Shown: positions 35,015 to 44,023 of the stretch, in pieces
How positions within the stretch are numbered: position 1 is the first letter of the stretch
How the letters are laid out: each line of letters starts with the position of its first letter
NCBI GenBank assembly: GCA_026129405.1
Contig: JAHCID010000011.1
Location: 1 to 64,000 of the forward strand
From: a bacterium
GTDB taxonomy: Bacteria > Desulfobacterota > Binatia > DP-6
Direction of reading: 5' to 3'
Length of the DNA: 64,000 nt
Notes under the pieces: generated by a model
Told to the model about the DNA's origin: nothing
The model's database searches: none
The model's input: only the letters and a program-made list of their open reading frames with translations
Position numbers and translations under genes: made by a program

Positions 35015-36328
35015 ATGCATATGCGTCACGTCGTCTTCGGCTCGATCCTCCTCGCCTCGCTCGTCGCCGCCGCTCCGGCGCTGGCGCACCACATCAGCGG
35101 CAAGGTGTACTGCGATGACGACTACAACGGCGTCATCGGCACCGGGGACACCCTCCTGTCGGGCATCACGGCGCGGGCCACGTCGCTCGACGCTTCGCCC
35201 GGCTCGACCTGGTCCAACAACACGAACGCCAGCGGCTACTACGAGATCGGCCTGCCGGCGCGAAACGACCGCTACCGGGTGCAGCTGATCGGCCTCCCCG
35301 GCGGCTGGACGGTGGTGGATCCGGCAAGCGGCCAGCACATCGTCCAGATCATCACCGGCAGCTCGTCGACCGACCACAAGGACAACGTCAACTTCCTCGT
35401 GCAGGGCTGCAAGCCGCCGCCGACCACGACGACGACCACCACCTCGACCACCACGACGACGAGCACCACCACCTCGACCACCACGACGACCAATCCGACG
35501 ACGACCACCACCAGCACCACCACGCTGCCGACCACGACGACGTCGACCACGACCACGAGCACCAGCACCACCACCTCGACCACGACGATCCTGGACCCGG
35601 CCTCCTGCGGCTGCGACGGCGTGCCGTTCATGGTGAACCGGCGCGGCCGCTTCAACAACGACGGCGACCTGCGTGCGAGCATCGGCGCCAACGCGCCGGA
35701 CGGCCAGATCCAGATCGGCAAGTCCGTGTACATGGCCGACGGCACGAAGATCGTCGCCGACCTCGTCGCCGTGAGCGACGGGTCCTCGGTCGATCACATC
35801 TCCGCAAACAAGGTGAAGGTCGTTCGTACGGCCACGCTCCGCAACGGCACGAGCGTGCCGACGCTCCCGATCGTGCAGCCCTACTGCCAGATTCCCCCGA
35901 TCGACTGCGGGCACGAGACCGTGGTGGTGAAGACGGGCGTCGTCCAGAGCCCGCTCACGCCCGGCGTGTACGGCCACCTGCGGGTGATGAACGGCGCCAC
36001 GCTGCGGCTCGCACCGGGCGACTTCACCTTCTGCGACATCAAGACCGGCCGCGGCGCCGCGATCCTCACCGAAGGCCCGGTGACCATCGGCGTCGAGAAG
36101 AGCGTCGCGATCGGCTCCGGCTCGAAGCTGATGGCGCCGATCGGCCAGCCGCCGATCCTCGTCAACATCGCGGGTAAGAAGATCCGCGTCTCGCAGGGCG
36201 CCGTCGCGCAGGCGCAGATCCGGGCGCCGTTCGCGAAGGGCCAGTTCGGCCGCGACTCGACGGTGCTCGGGTGCTTCTGCACGGACGAGACCCGCACCGA
36301 CAAGCACATCACGCTCGCCTGCCAGTAG
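35015..36328 (+). CDS. Secreted protein: SdrB/CNA-B-like domain, Thr linker, beta-helix domain
   Basis: This 437-aa protein has a signal peptide (1-24, ALAHH junction). Residues 28-130 resemble an SdrD-B/CNA-B-like fold (GKVYCDDDYNGVIGTGDTLL, ASGYYEIGLPARNDRY, read in two parts). Residues about 137-192 are an almost pure Thr/Ser linker. The C-terminal region shows repeated short strands (GVYGHLRVMNGATLRLAPGDF; GPVTIGVEKSVAIGSGS; AQIRAPFAKG), as in right-handed beta-helix surface proteins. Thr-rich linkers are also found in the 39.7-46.6 kb proteins. It is probably a cell-surface or matrix protein. Confidence 0.8.
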   Translation: MHMRHVVFGSILLASLVAAAPALAHHISGKVYCDDDYNGVIGTGDTLLSGITARATSLDASPGSTWSNNTNASGYYEIGLPARNDRYRVQLIGLPGGWTVVDPASGQHIVQIITGSSSTDHKDNVNFLVQGCKPPPTTTTTTTSTTTTTSTTTSTTTTTNPTTTTTSTTTLPTTTTSTTTTSTSTTTSTTTILDPASCGCDGVPFMVNRRGRFNNDGDLRASIGANAPDGQIQIGKSVYMADGTKIVADLVAVSDGSSVDHISANKVKVVRTATLRNGTSVPTLPIVQPYCQIPPIDCGHETVVVKTGVVQSPLTPGVYGHLRVMNGATLRLAPGDFTFCDIKTGRGAAILTEGPVTIGVEKSVAIGSGSKLMAPIGQPPILVNIAGKKIRVSQGAVAQAQIRAPFAKGQFGRDSTVLGCFCTDETRTDKHITLACQ

Positions 36329-36335
36329 GCGGCGG

Positions 36336-36362
36336 CGGGCGGACGGCGATCGCCGCCCGCCC
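36336..36362. terminator. Bidirectional GC hairpin
   Basis: GGGCGG-A-CGGCG-AT-CGCCG-CCCGCCC forms a stem of about 11 bp with one bulge between convergent genes ending at 36328 and 36368. There is no T tract. Confidence 0.4.
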
Positions 36363-36367
36363 GTCAG

Positions 36368-37231
36368 TCAGTCTGCCGCCGCGTCGTGGGTCGGCATCGT
36401 GAGCTCGACCACGACGGCGGGACGCGCGGCGGGACCGTCGTCCTCCTTCACGATCGCCGCCGCCACGACGCACGGCTCGCCCGGGCGGACCCAGGCGACG
36501 CGCCGGTAGGCCTCGCCGCGAAAGCACGGCTTGCGGTAGACGATGCGGGCCGACGCGGCCCATCGGCGGCGCAGGTCGTCGCCGCGGGCGAACAGGACGG
36601 CGGCCGCGAACGCCTCCAGCACCCGCAGGTAGGCGACGCCGTTCACGTGCCGGTTGGCGTCCGTCTGGCCGAGGTGCCAAACCTGCGGCTCCGCGTCGCG
36701 CGCGTCGGGCGGACGCGCCTCGACGAGCAGATCGCCGAGCGTCGGTGCCGTCGTCGTCCGCGACGGGCTCGGCCCGAGGCCGAGCGACGCGGGGAGCGTC
36801 GCCACGCGGCGGCGGGCCGGATCGGGATCATAGCGCGTGAAGGTGTTCACGTAGCGTCCCCGGGCGACGCGGGTGCCGTCGGCGCGGTGCAGCGCGTGCA
36901 GGCCGTCGCGCACGAGATGGCGCACCGCGCCGTCCGCGCCGAGGACGCGCGCCAGCCCGCTCTCGCCGCGCACCGCCAGCCTGCCGCCGAGATCGCACGG
37001 CACGTCGTCGACGGCGATCTCGACGTAGGTGAGCGGCGTGAACACCCCGGTCATGCCCGCGAAGTCGGGGGCGCCGAGGATCCGGTGCCAGGGCGCGAAG
37101 TGCGAGCGCGCGGTGTAGCGCGGCACCGCGGACAGGCGCAGCGTCAGCCGCTCGGTGAGATCCGGGAAGTGCAGCGTCTCGCGGAGGCGCGTGCGCACGA
37201 TGCGGTCGGCCGGATTCGAGCCGCGCGCCAC
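36368..37231 (-). CDS. Hotdog-fold acyl-ACP-thioesterase-like protein
   Basis: This 287-aa protein starts at a GTG 3 nt after the MetE-like gene. The C-terminal half contains QTDANRHVNGVAYLRVLEAF, the signature of a hotdog thioesterase (Asp/Asn-x-x-x-His-Val-Asn), and SARIVYRKPCFRGEAYR. The N-terminal half is likely a second, degenerate hotdog unit, as in acyl-ACP thioesterases. The substrate is unknown. Confidence 0.7.
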   Translation of the reverse strand: MARGSNPADRIVRTRLRETLHFPDLTERLTLRLSAVPRYTARSHFAPWHRILGAPDFAGMTGVFTPLTYVEIAVDDVPCDLGGRLAVRGESGLARVLGADGAVRHLVRDGLHALHRADGTRVARGRYVNTFTRYDPDPARRRVATLPASLGLGPSPSRTTTAPTLGDLLVEARPPDARDAEPQVWHLGQTDANRHVNGVAYLRVLEAFAAAVLFARGDDLRRRWAASARIVYRKPCFRGEAYRRVAWVRPGEPCVVAAAIVKEDDGPAARPAVVVELTMPTHDAAAD

Positions 37232-37234
37232 GGA

Positions 37235-38395
37235 TCAGAAGAGCCGGCGCGCGGCCAGGTCGGCGCCGGCCCGGAGGGCGCGCAGCTTCGCCCAGACGAC
37301 GTCGTCGGCCACCGCGCCGAGGCCGGCCGCGGTGTCGAAGCCGCAGTCGGTGCCGGCGACGACGCGTTGCGGATCGCCGATCACGTGCGCGAGCCGCTCG
37401 AGGCGCTCGGCGATCAACGCCGGATGCTCGACGTAGTTCGTCGTCGTGTCGATCACGCCGGCGACCAGCTGCCAGCTGCGCGGCGGCGGCGCGTCGCGGA
37501 AGCACCGCCACTCGTGCTGGTGGCGCGGGTTCGCCAGCGCCAGGACGAGGCCGCCGACGCGGGCGCGATAGAGGTGCGGCAGCAGCGGCTCGAGGTCGAG
37601 GTCGCAGTCGTGGGGCCCCTCATAGTTGCCCCAGCAGACGTGCAGGCGCACCCGCTCCGGGGGAATGCGCGCCAGCGCCCGGTTGAGCGAATGGATGACG
37701 AGGTCGACGAAGTCGAGGAACTCGTCGAGCGGGCGATCGGCGAAGCGCGTGTGTCGCTCCATCGCCAGATCCGGCGCGTCGATCTGGAGCACGAAGCCCT
37801 GCGCGACGATCGCCTGGTACTCGTGACGCAGTGCCTCCGCGAGCCCGGCGACGTAGTCCTCGAAGCGTTTGTAGTGGCGGTTCTCCATCGCGCAGGCGAC
37901 GATGCCCGGCGACGGCGCGGTCATGAACGACTCGGTGAAGCCGGGCGCCTCCTCGGCGAGCACGCGCCGGTAGAGGTCGGCCTCGCGCTCGACCGCCGCG
38001 GCGTCGGCGTACTCGACCGCCGCGGTCGCCTGCGGTGTGCGCACGAGGCTCACCATGGTCCGCGAGAAGTCGGGCAGCTTGTGGCGCAGGAAGCCGGGAT
38101 AGCGCACGAGGTCGCGCATCAGCGGCCGATCCCACGCGCCGGAGAAGCCGTGCATGCGATGCTGGAGATGGGTGAAGAAGCTCTCGCGCTGCTGCTCGCC
38201 GTCGTTGCCGACGTCGATGCCGCAGTCGAGCTGTGCGCGCACCACCCGCCGGGTCGCGTCCTCGACCGCGGTCGCGAGCGCCGCAGCGTCGTACGGCTCG
38301 TGCCGGCTCTTCCTGACGAAGAGCTCCACGAGCTCGGGCGGGCGCGGCAGGCTTCCGGCGTGGGTCGTCAGGATGCGCCCGACGCTGCGTTGCAT
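37235..38395 (-). CDS. MetE-like cobalamin-independent methyltransferase
   Basis: This 386-aa protein corresponds to the C-terminal half of MetE or the short 'methionine synthase II' family: TTHAGSLPRP at the N-terminus, LQIDAPDLAMERH, zinc-site LHVCWGNYEGPH and AGTDCGFDTAAGLG. Zn ligands His-x-Cys and the distal Cys are kept. It lacks the folate-binding N-terminal half, so the methyl donor may be something other than polyglutamyl-folate. It is followed closely by the hotdog protein. Confidence 0.85.
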   Translation of the reverse strand: MQRSVGRILTTHAGSLPRPPELVELFVRKSRHEPYDAAALATAVEDATRRVVRAQLDCGIDVGNDGEQQRESFFTHLQHRMHGFSGAWDRPLMRDLVRYPGFLRHKLPDFSRTMVSLVRTPQATAAVEYADAAAVEREADLYRRVLAEEAPGFTESFMTAPSPGIVACAMENRHYKRFEDYVAGLAEALRHEYQAIVAQGFVLQIDAPDLAMERHTRFADRPLDEFLDFVDLVIHSLNRALARIPPERVRLHVCWGNYEGPHDCDLDLEPLLPHLYRARVGGLVLALANPRHQHEWRCFRDAPPPRSWQLVAGVIDTTTNYVEHPALIAERLERLAHVIGDPQRVVAGTDCGFDTAAGLGAVADDVVWAKLRALRAGADLAARRLF

Positions 38396-38609
38396 GCGCC
38401 CTCATAGCGGCGCGCCCGGCCCCAGGCGAGGGCCGGCGTGCGCCGGGGCCGACACGCTCGCCGATGCATCATACGGCCCGGGCCCGACGCGCGCGCCCGG
38501 ATTGCCGCGCACCACACCTACGCCCGGCGCGCAGGGACGCTGCTCGCTCACCTCGCCGCCGACCGACGCCGCCTTGTCGGCCGCCGCCGGAGGGCGCTAC
38601 AGGTCGCGC

Positions 38610-39716
38610 ATGCACGTGGGCATGGCGACGATCTTCCAGAACCCGCACGACCAGCGACCAGACGGCGACGTCTACGCCCTCGACGCCCGCCTCGCCGACC
38701 TCGCGGAGCCGCTCGGCTTCGACTCGGTCTGGGGCGTCGAGCACCACTTCACCGACTACACCATGTGCCCCGACGTTCTGCAGTGGCTGACGTGGGTCGC
38801 GGCCCGCACGACGCGCGTGCAGGTGGGCTCGATGGTCGTCGTGCTCCCGTGGCACGACCCGGTGCGCGTCGCCGAGCAGATCGCGATGCTCGACCACCTG
38901 AGCCGCGGGCGCGCCGTGCTCGGCATCGGACGTGGGCTCGGCCGCGTCGAGTTCGACGGCTTCCGCATCCCGATGGAGGAGTCGCGGGCGCGCTTCGTCG
39001 AATCGGCGACCATGCTGCTGGACGGCCTCGAGAGCGGCGTGCTGGCGGCCGACGGGCGCTACGTCCGCCAGCCCCGCGTGCCGATTCGTCCGCGCCCCGC
39101 CGGCACCTTCCGCGGCCGCACCTACGCCGCCGCCGTCTCGCCCGACTCGATGCCGATCGTGGCGCGTCTCGGCTGCGGCCTGCTCGTCATCCCGCAGAAG
39201 CCGTGGGAGGTGGTCGAGGCCGAGCTGGTCGAGTACCGCCGCGTCTACCGCGAGGTGAACGGCACCGAGGCGCCGCCGCCGCTGGTCGCCGGCTGGGTCT
39301 TCTGCGACCCGGACCCCGCCCGCGCCCGCGCCGGTGCCGAGCGCTTCATCGGCGGCTACTGGGAGTCGGTCGTGCGCCACTACGAGCTCGACGGCGACCA
39401 CCTCGCGCGCACCGCGGGCTACGAGAGCTACGGGCGCATGTCCGAGATCGCGCGCCAGAAGGGCGGCATCGACGCGCTCACCGAGTTCTTCCTCGGCCTG
39501 CAGATCTGGGGCACCCCGGCCGAGTGCCGCGCGCGCATCGACGACATCCACCGGCGCGTCGGCAACGCCGGCTTCGTCGCCGTGTTCAGCTACGCCGGCA
39601 TGCCCGCCGACGTCGCCGAGCGGAACATGCGCTGCTTCGCGGACACCGTGCTGCCCGGCCTGCGCGAGGTGGCCGGCGTGCGCGGCGCGCTCGGCCCCCT
39701 CGCCGCGGTCCCCTGA
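38610..39716 (+). CDS. LLM-class flavin-dependent oxidoreductase
   Basis: This 368-aa luciferase-like protein (MHVGMATIFQNPHD; VWGVEHHFTDYTMCPDVLQW; VGSMVVVLPWHDPVRVAEQIAMLD, read in parts; GIGRGLGRVEF) is of the longer LuxA-like type rather than the 280-aa F420 type seen at 4858 and 26764. FMN-linked oxygenation is likely. The longer upstream frame is rejected for lack of homology. It ends 8 bp before a strong bidirectional hairpin. Confidence 0.83.
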   Translation: MHVGMATIFQNPHDQRPDGDVYALDARLADLAEPLGFDSVWGVEHHFTDYTMCPDVLQWLTWVAARTTRVQVGSMVVVLPWHDPVRVAEQIAMLDHLSRGRAVLGIGRGLGRVEFDGFRIPMEESRARFVESATMLLDGLESGVLAADGRYVRQPRVPIRPRPAGTFRGRTYAAAVSPDSMPIVARLGCGLLVIPQKPWEVVEAELVEYRRVYREVNGTEAPPPLVAGWVFCDPDPARARAGAERFIGGYWESVVRHYELDGDHLARTAGYESYGRMSEIARQKGGIDALTEFFLGLQIWGTPAECRARIDDIHRRVGNAGFVAVFSYAGMPADVAERNMRCFADTVLPGLREVAGVRGALGPLAAVP

Positions 39717-39723
39717 GCACTCC

Positions 39724-39764
39724 CGGCCCGGAGCGTCCCCGAGGGGTGGGGACGCTCCGGGCCG
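39724..39764. terminator. Bidirectional terminator hairpin, 17-bp stem
   Basis: A perfect 17-bp stem (39724-39740 and 39748-39764) with a 7-nt loop separates the LLM gene (ends 39716) from the convergent giant secreted protein (ends 39770). This is the strongest hairpin among the convergent junctions here. Confidence 0.7.
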
Positions 39765-39769
39765 CCTCC

Positions 39770-42700
39770 TCACAGCTGCGAGCGCACCTGGCCCGGCAGG
39801 CTGATCGCCGCCGGACCCGGCAGCCCCGCCGGCGCGTCCAGAAGGACGTTGCCGGTCGCCGGAACGCAGAAGACGGACGCGAGCGTCGCGGGCTGCGGCA
39901 CGAGCGACGACAGGGCAGCGTTGGGTGCGCTGCCCGTCTCGGTGATCGAGCGGCAGCTCGGATTGCCGAAGCAGCCCGGCACCGTCTGGCCGGGGCAGAA
40001 GAGCCCGCTCGGATTCGACAGGCTGACGCTGCCGGTCGTCACCGGGCTCAGGTTGGCGTTGATGCTGCCGACGTCGACGCTGCTGTCGCCACCGCCCGGC
40101 AGGCAGTCCTTGGAGAGGCCCTGCGAGTTCGTCGTGCTGCACGCGAGGCCGGCGCGCGCCCCGCGATCGCAGGTCCCCGTGCCGATGGCGCCGGGCGCGC
40201 CCGTGGCGCTGCACCGCGGACACGGCTGCGCGGCGTTGCCGGTCACGTAGACGTGCAGCGACAGCGGCACGTTCGTCGTCGTCGCGCCGGTGAGGAGGTT
40301 CACGGAGCCGCTCACCGGACCCGAGAAGGTGTTGACGCTGCACGCCGACAGCCCGCCGTTCGGGATCGGCACGGGGGCGCCGAAGAAGCAGCCGGTCGTC
40401 GTGCAGTCGTAGCCGGCGCCCGCCGTGGGCTCGGGTCCGAGCGCGCAGGTGAGCAGCGGCAGCACGGAGCAGCCGCCGAGCTTGAAGTGCACGACCGCTC
40501 CGTCCGGCAGCGCCGACGGCGGCAGCGAGCCGCCGCCGTGCCCGAGCGCGAGATCGCCGCAGGCGAGCGTACCCACCACCGCGCCCGAGCCGTTGCGCAT
40601 CGTGCCGCAGCTGCCGCTGCCGGCGAGGCTCGCGAACTCGACCGTGAGGGGAAGGAGCGGCGGCAGGAGCGTCGTCGTCGTGGTGCTCGTCGTGGTCGTC
40701 GTCGTGGTGGTCGGGCCGGCGACCGTCGTCGTCGTGACCAGCGTCGTCGACGTGGTCGTCGTGGTCGGGCCGCCGGGGAGCGTGCGCAGCGCGATCGAGC
40801 CCGGCAGGCTCGCCGCGCCGGGCCCGGGCAGGCCGGCGGCGCCGTCGATCACGATGTTGCCGACCGCGGGGATGCAGAACGCCGACGCCAGGCTGACGGC
40901 CTGCGGCGTGTCGGGCACGATCGGACCGGCCGGGAGGCCGTCGACCTGGAAGCTGCGGCACGCGGTGGCGCCGAAGCAGCCGGCGTTGCCGCCCGCGGTC
41001 TGTCCGGGACAGAAGAGCCCGGCCGGATTCGCGGCGCTCGCGGTGGTGGTGACGAGCGGCGAGAGGTCGACGGAGATCGAGCCGAGGTCGGAGCTGCCGT
41101 CCGCACCGCCGGGCGCGCAGTCGGCCGATAGGCCCTGCGAGTTGGTCGTGCTGCAGGACTGCCCGGCGCGCGCGCCGCGGTCGCAGGTGCCGACGCCGGG
41201 GTTGCCCGGCGAGCCGGTCGCGGAGCAGCGCGGACACGGCTGCGCCGCGTCGCCGGTGAGAAAGACGCGCGTCGCCAGCGGCACGGCGAGCGACAGCGCG
41301 CCCGTCGCCTTGTCGAGCGTGCCGTGGCCGTTGCTCGCGAACGTGTTGACGATGCAGGTCGAGAGGCCGGCGTTCGCGATCGGCAGCGGCGGCCCGAAGC
41401 GGCAGCCCGCCTGGGTGCAGTCGATGCCGCCGGGGGCACCGGCCGTGGCGACGAGCGTGCAGCTGGACCCGTCGCAGCCGACGACCTGGAAGCGGCTGGT
41501 CGCACCGTCGGGGATGAGGCCCTCGGGCACCGTCGCCGCGCCGCCGCCGATGTCGAGGCCGCCGCACGCGATCGGTCGGATCGTGCTCGACGAGCCGTCG
41601 CGCACGACGCCGCACGCGCCCGTACCGAGCAGCGTGGTGAAGTCGAGCACCTCGGCGCCCGGCGGCAGCGTCGTCGTGGTCGTGGTGGCGAAGATGGTCG
41701 AGGACGTGGTGGTCGTCGCCGGGAGCGTGGTCGTGGTCGTGCCGGGTTCGAGCGTCGTGGTGGTCGTCGTCCCCGGCGCCACCAGCTCGCGCAGCGTGAT
41801 GTTGCCGACGAGGCTGTTCGCCCCGGGGCCCGGCAGGTTGGCCGCGAAGTTCACCAGCGGGCTGGTGGTGGTCGGAATGCAGAAGATCGACGCGAAGGTG
41901 ATCGGCCGCGTCGTCCCTGCCGGCAGGAGCGCCCCCGCGGGCACCCCGCTCTCCTCGATCGCCGTACAGTTCGCGCCGCCGATGAAGCAGCCGCGCTGGC
42001 CCGCGGCCTGCCCCGGACAGAAGAGCCCGTTCGCCGCCGTGCGCGACACCGCGCCGGTGGTGAGCGGCGTCAGGTCGATGGGGATGGCGCCGAGGTTCTG
42101 GCTGCCGTCGGTGCAGGTGGCGCCCGGCGTGCACGGGTTGCCGCTGCCGGCGCCGCCCGGCGGGCAGTCGCGCGACAGGCCCTGCGAGTTCGTGCTGGCG
42201 CAGGCGAGGCCGCTGCGGGCACCGCGGTCGCACGTGCCGGCGCCGGGCGCCTCGGGCGTGCCGCTCGCCGAGCAGCGCGGACACGGCTGCGTCGCGTTGC
42301 CGGTGAGATAGAGCGACGAGGAGAGCTTCAGGCTGAGGTCGCTCGTCGTCCCCGTGGCGAGATCGAGGCTGCCGGCGACCGGCGCCGAGAGCGTGTTGAC
42401 GACGCAGGTCGACGTGCCGGCGTTCGCGATCGGCAGCGGCGGCCCGAAGCTGCACCCGGTGGTGGTGCAGTCGAAGCTCGGCCCCGGCGCCGCCCACGGC
42501 CCGAGCGTACAGACGTCGTCCGTGCAGCCGGTGACGGCCATGCGGTTGGTGCCGCCGTCGGGCGTGATGCTCTCCAGCACGGTCGAGTTGCCGCCGCCGA
42601 TGTTGAGCCCGCCGCAGGTGAGGCTCTTCAGGACGGCGTCGCTGGCGTCGCGCGTGACGCCGCACGCGCCGGTGCCCACGACGGTGGTGAAGTCGAGCAC

Positions 42701-43363
42701 CGTGGCGTTGCCGGCGGGCAGCGTGGTCGTGGTGGTCGAGGTCGCGCCGCCGCCGAGGCTCGCGTCGGAGCAGTCGGCGATCGCCGGTGCGGCGGCGTTG
42801 ACGGCGGTGAAGCTGCCCGCGACGTCGCGGCGGATCGCACCGGCGGCGAACACCGCACAGCTGCGCAGCGTGCCGGTCGTGACCCGCACCGCCACCCGGC
42901 CCTGCGGTCCCGCGAGCGCGAGCCCCGTGGCGGCGGCGGTGATCTTCAGCAGCTTGCCCTGCTTCAGCACCGCCACCTTGACGGGCGACGGTCCGGCGGG
43001 CGCGGCGCCGTTGGCGTAGCGGTAGGAGTCGGTCGCGGCGTCGGTGACCTTCCAGCCGGGCTTGCCGATCCCCGGCGGAACGCTCAGCGCGTGCGGTCCC
43101 CCCTCGGTCTGCGAGAACAGCTCGACGGTCATGCCGCCGGGCGTGCCGCTGGCCGGATCGTCGGCGCTCCCCACGGCGGGGAACGGGAGGCCGGCACCCT
43201 TCACCAGGAAGACCAGCTTTTCCCGCCCCGAGCCGGCGCGCTTCAGCAGCAGCTTCTTGGCGGCGACCGGCGCGTCGGCGGCGGCGGCCAGGATCGGCAG
43301 CGCCGCGGTGGCGATCAACACGAGCGCGGTGGTGCGGACCGCCGCGCGAGACGTGATGGACAT
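39770..43363 (-). CDS. Giant secreted protein, three Cys-rich domains with Thr linkers (1197 aa)
   Basis: There is a signal peptide (1-28) and an N-terminal domain of about 150 aa (KKLLLKRAGSGREKL; GGADDP-like SADDPASGTPGG). Three copies follow of a domain of about 280 aa, each with GTGACGV or GSGSCG, a CGGLxIGGG-like turn, GCxFGPPLPIANAG, QPCPRCSxxGxP, GTCDRGARxGLxC, NSQGLSxDCxPGG, GLFCPGQ and a Cys/Pro end near LPGPGAxSL. Thr-rich linkers (TTTTT, TTSTTT) separate them. The second linker contains TTTTTLEPGTTTTTLP. Conserved Cys suggests disulfides. It is paralogous to the 869-aa protein at 44024. It is probably surface-exposed; the function is unknown. Confidence 0.82.
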   Translation of the reverse strand: MSITSRAAVRTTALVLIATAALPILAAAADAPVAAKKLLLKRAGSGREKLVFLVKGAGLPFPAVGSADDPASGTPGGMTVELFSQTEGGPHALSVPPGIGKPGWKVTDAATDSYRYANGAAPAGPSPVKVAVLKQGKLLKITAAATGLALAGPQGRVAVRVTTGTLRSCAVFAAGAIRRDVAGSFTAVNAAAPAIADCSDASLGGGATSTTTTTLPAGNATVLDFTTVVGTGACGVTRDASDAVLKSLTCGGLNIGGGNSTVLESITPDGGTNRMAVTGCTDDVCTLGPWAAPGPSFDCTTTGCSFGPPLPIANAGTSTCVVNTLSAPVAGSLDLATGTTSDLSLKLSSSLYLTGNATQPCPRCSASGTPEAPGAGTCDRGARSGLACASTNSQGLSRDCPPGGAGSGNPCTPGATCTDGSQNLGAIPIDLTPLTTGAVSRTAANGLFCPGQAAGQRGCFIGGANCTAIEESGVPAGALLPAGTTRPITFASIFCIPTTTSPLVNFAANLPGPGANSLVGNITLRELVAPGTTTTTTLEPGTTTTTLPATTTTSSTIFATTTTTTLPPGAEVLDFTTLLGTGACGVVRDGSSSTIRPIACGGLDIGGGAATVPEGLIPDGATSRFQVVGCDGSSCTLVATAGAPGGIDCTQAGCRFGPPLPIANAGLSTCIVNTFASNGHGTLDKATGALSLAVPLATRVFLTGDAAQPCPRCSATGSPGNPGVGTCDRGARAGQSCSTTNSQGLSADCAPGGADGSSDLGSISVDLSPLVTTTASAANPAGLFCPGQTAGGNAGCFGATACRSFQVDGLPAGPIVPDTPQAVSLASAFCIPAVGNIVIDGAAGLPGPGAASLPGSIALRTLPGGPTTTTTSTTLVTTTTVAGPTTTTTTTTSTTTTTLLPPLLPLTVEFASLAGSGSCGTMRNGSGAVVGTLACGDLALGHGGGSLPPSALPDGAVVHFKLGGCSVLPLLTCALGPEPTAGAGYDCTTTGCFFGAPVPIPNGGLSACSVNTFSGPVSGSVNLLTGATTTNVPLSLHVYVTGNAAQPCPRCSATGAPGAIGTGTCDRGARAGLACSTTNSQGLSKDCLPGGGDSSVDVGSINANLSPVTTGSVSLSNPSGLFCPGQTVPGCFGNPSCRSITETGSAPNAALSSLVPQPATLASVFCVPATGNVLLDAPAGLPGPAAISLPGQVRSQL

Positions 43364-43479
43364 GCTCCCCCCTCCGGAGCGGCACGCTTGGGCCGCCTCC
43401 GAGGGGCGTTAGCGAGGGCCTCCCGCCCGAACCATCCCGTCAACACGTGGTTTCCCACGCGGACGGCGGTGAAGGCTCT

Positions 43480-43954
43480 TCAGCGCCGCCGGGGCTCGGC
43501 CTTGGCGACGGCGGTCCCGCCCGCCTTGGCCCAGCCCGCCGAACCGGAGCCGCGACCGCTCGCCGCGCCGGACTTCGCCCAGCCGCCGGCGCCGCCGCTG
43601 CCGCCGCTCCTGGTCGCGCTGCGCGCCGCCGGCCCAGCCGCCCTTCGCGCCGGCGCCTGGCTCGCCCAGCCGGCCTTGCCGGACCAGCCGCCGGCTCCGG
43701 TGTGCCCTTACCGCAGCGCCGCCCATCGCGTCGCCGAGCGCCCCCGCCTTCGCGGCGCTGGACGCCCCGGCGCGGCCGAGGCCGCTGGCGACCCCGCCGC
43801 GCGCGGCCGCGGCGTTGCCGGCACTCGCCCCGGAGAGCGCGCCGGCGGTGTCGAGGGCCGCGCCGGTCTCGCCGAGCGTGAAGGCCGCGCCCGGCGCCGC
43901 CGCGCCGAGCACGAGCGCCGCACCCAGGATCGTCGTCGTCACCGATCGCCGCAT
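43480..43954 (-). pseudogene. Small secreted Ala/Gly/Trp-rich protein, frameshifted
   Basis: The 5' part encodes a signal peptide (MRRSVTTTILGAALVLGAAAP) and an Ala/Gly-rich segment up to residue 83. Beyond that the original frame turns Arg-rich, while other frames show good codon bias with GGWSGKAGWAS, AGAKGGWAGGAQ and GGWAKSGAASGRG, ending in AVAKAEPRRR with a stop at 43480. At least two indels are needed to join them. If these are sequencing errors, the product would be a Gly-Trp-repeat secreted protein. It lies between the two giant paralogues. Confidence 0.4.
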
Positions 43955-44023
43955 GCGACGATGCTAGCCGCGGGGTGCACGGGTCGAAAGGTCCACGGTG
44001 CCGTGCGCCCTGCGCGGGGCGGG

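Noticed and set aside
35424-35588. ACC/ACG repeat array resembling a CRISPR or tandem-repeat locus
   Set aside because: It is an in-frame Thr linker of a secreted protein; spacing is by codon, and there are no spacers or direct repeats of CRISPR type.
38469-43385. 1638-aa minus-strand open frame over LLM and giant-protein region
   Set aside because: It runs antisense to the LLM gene, then in a shifted frame over the secreted protein; it is Arg-rich with no domain and poor third-position bias.
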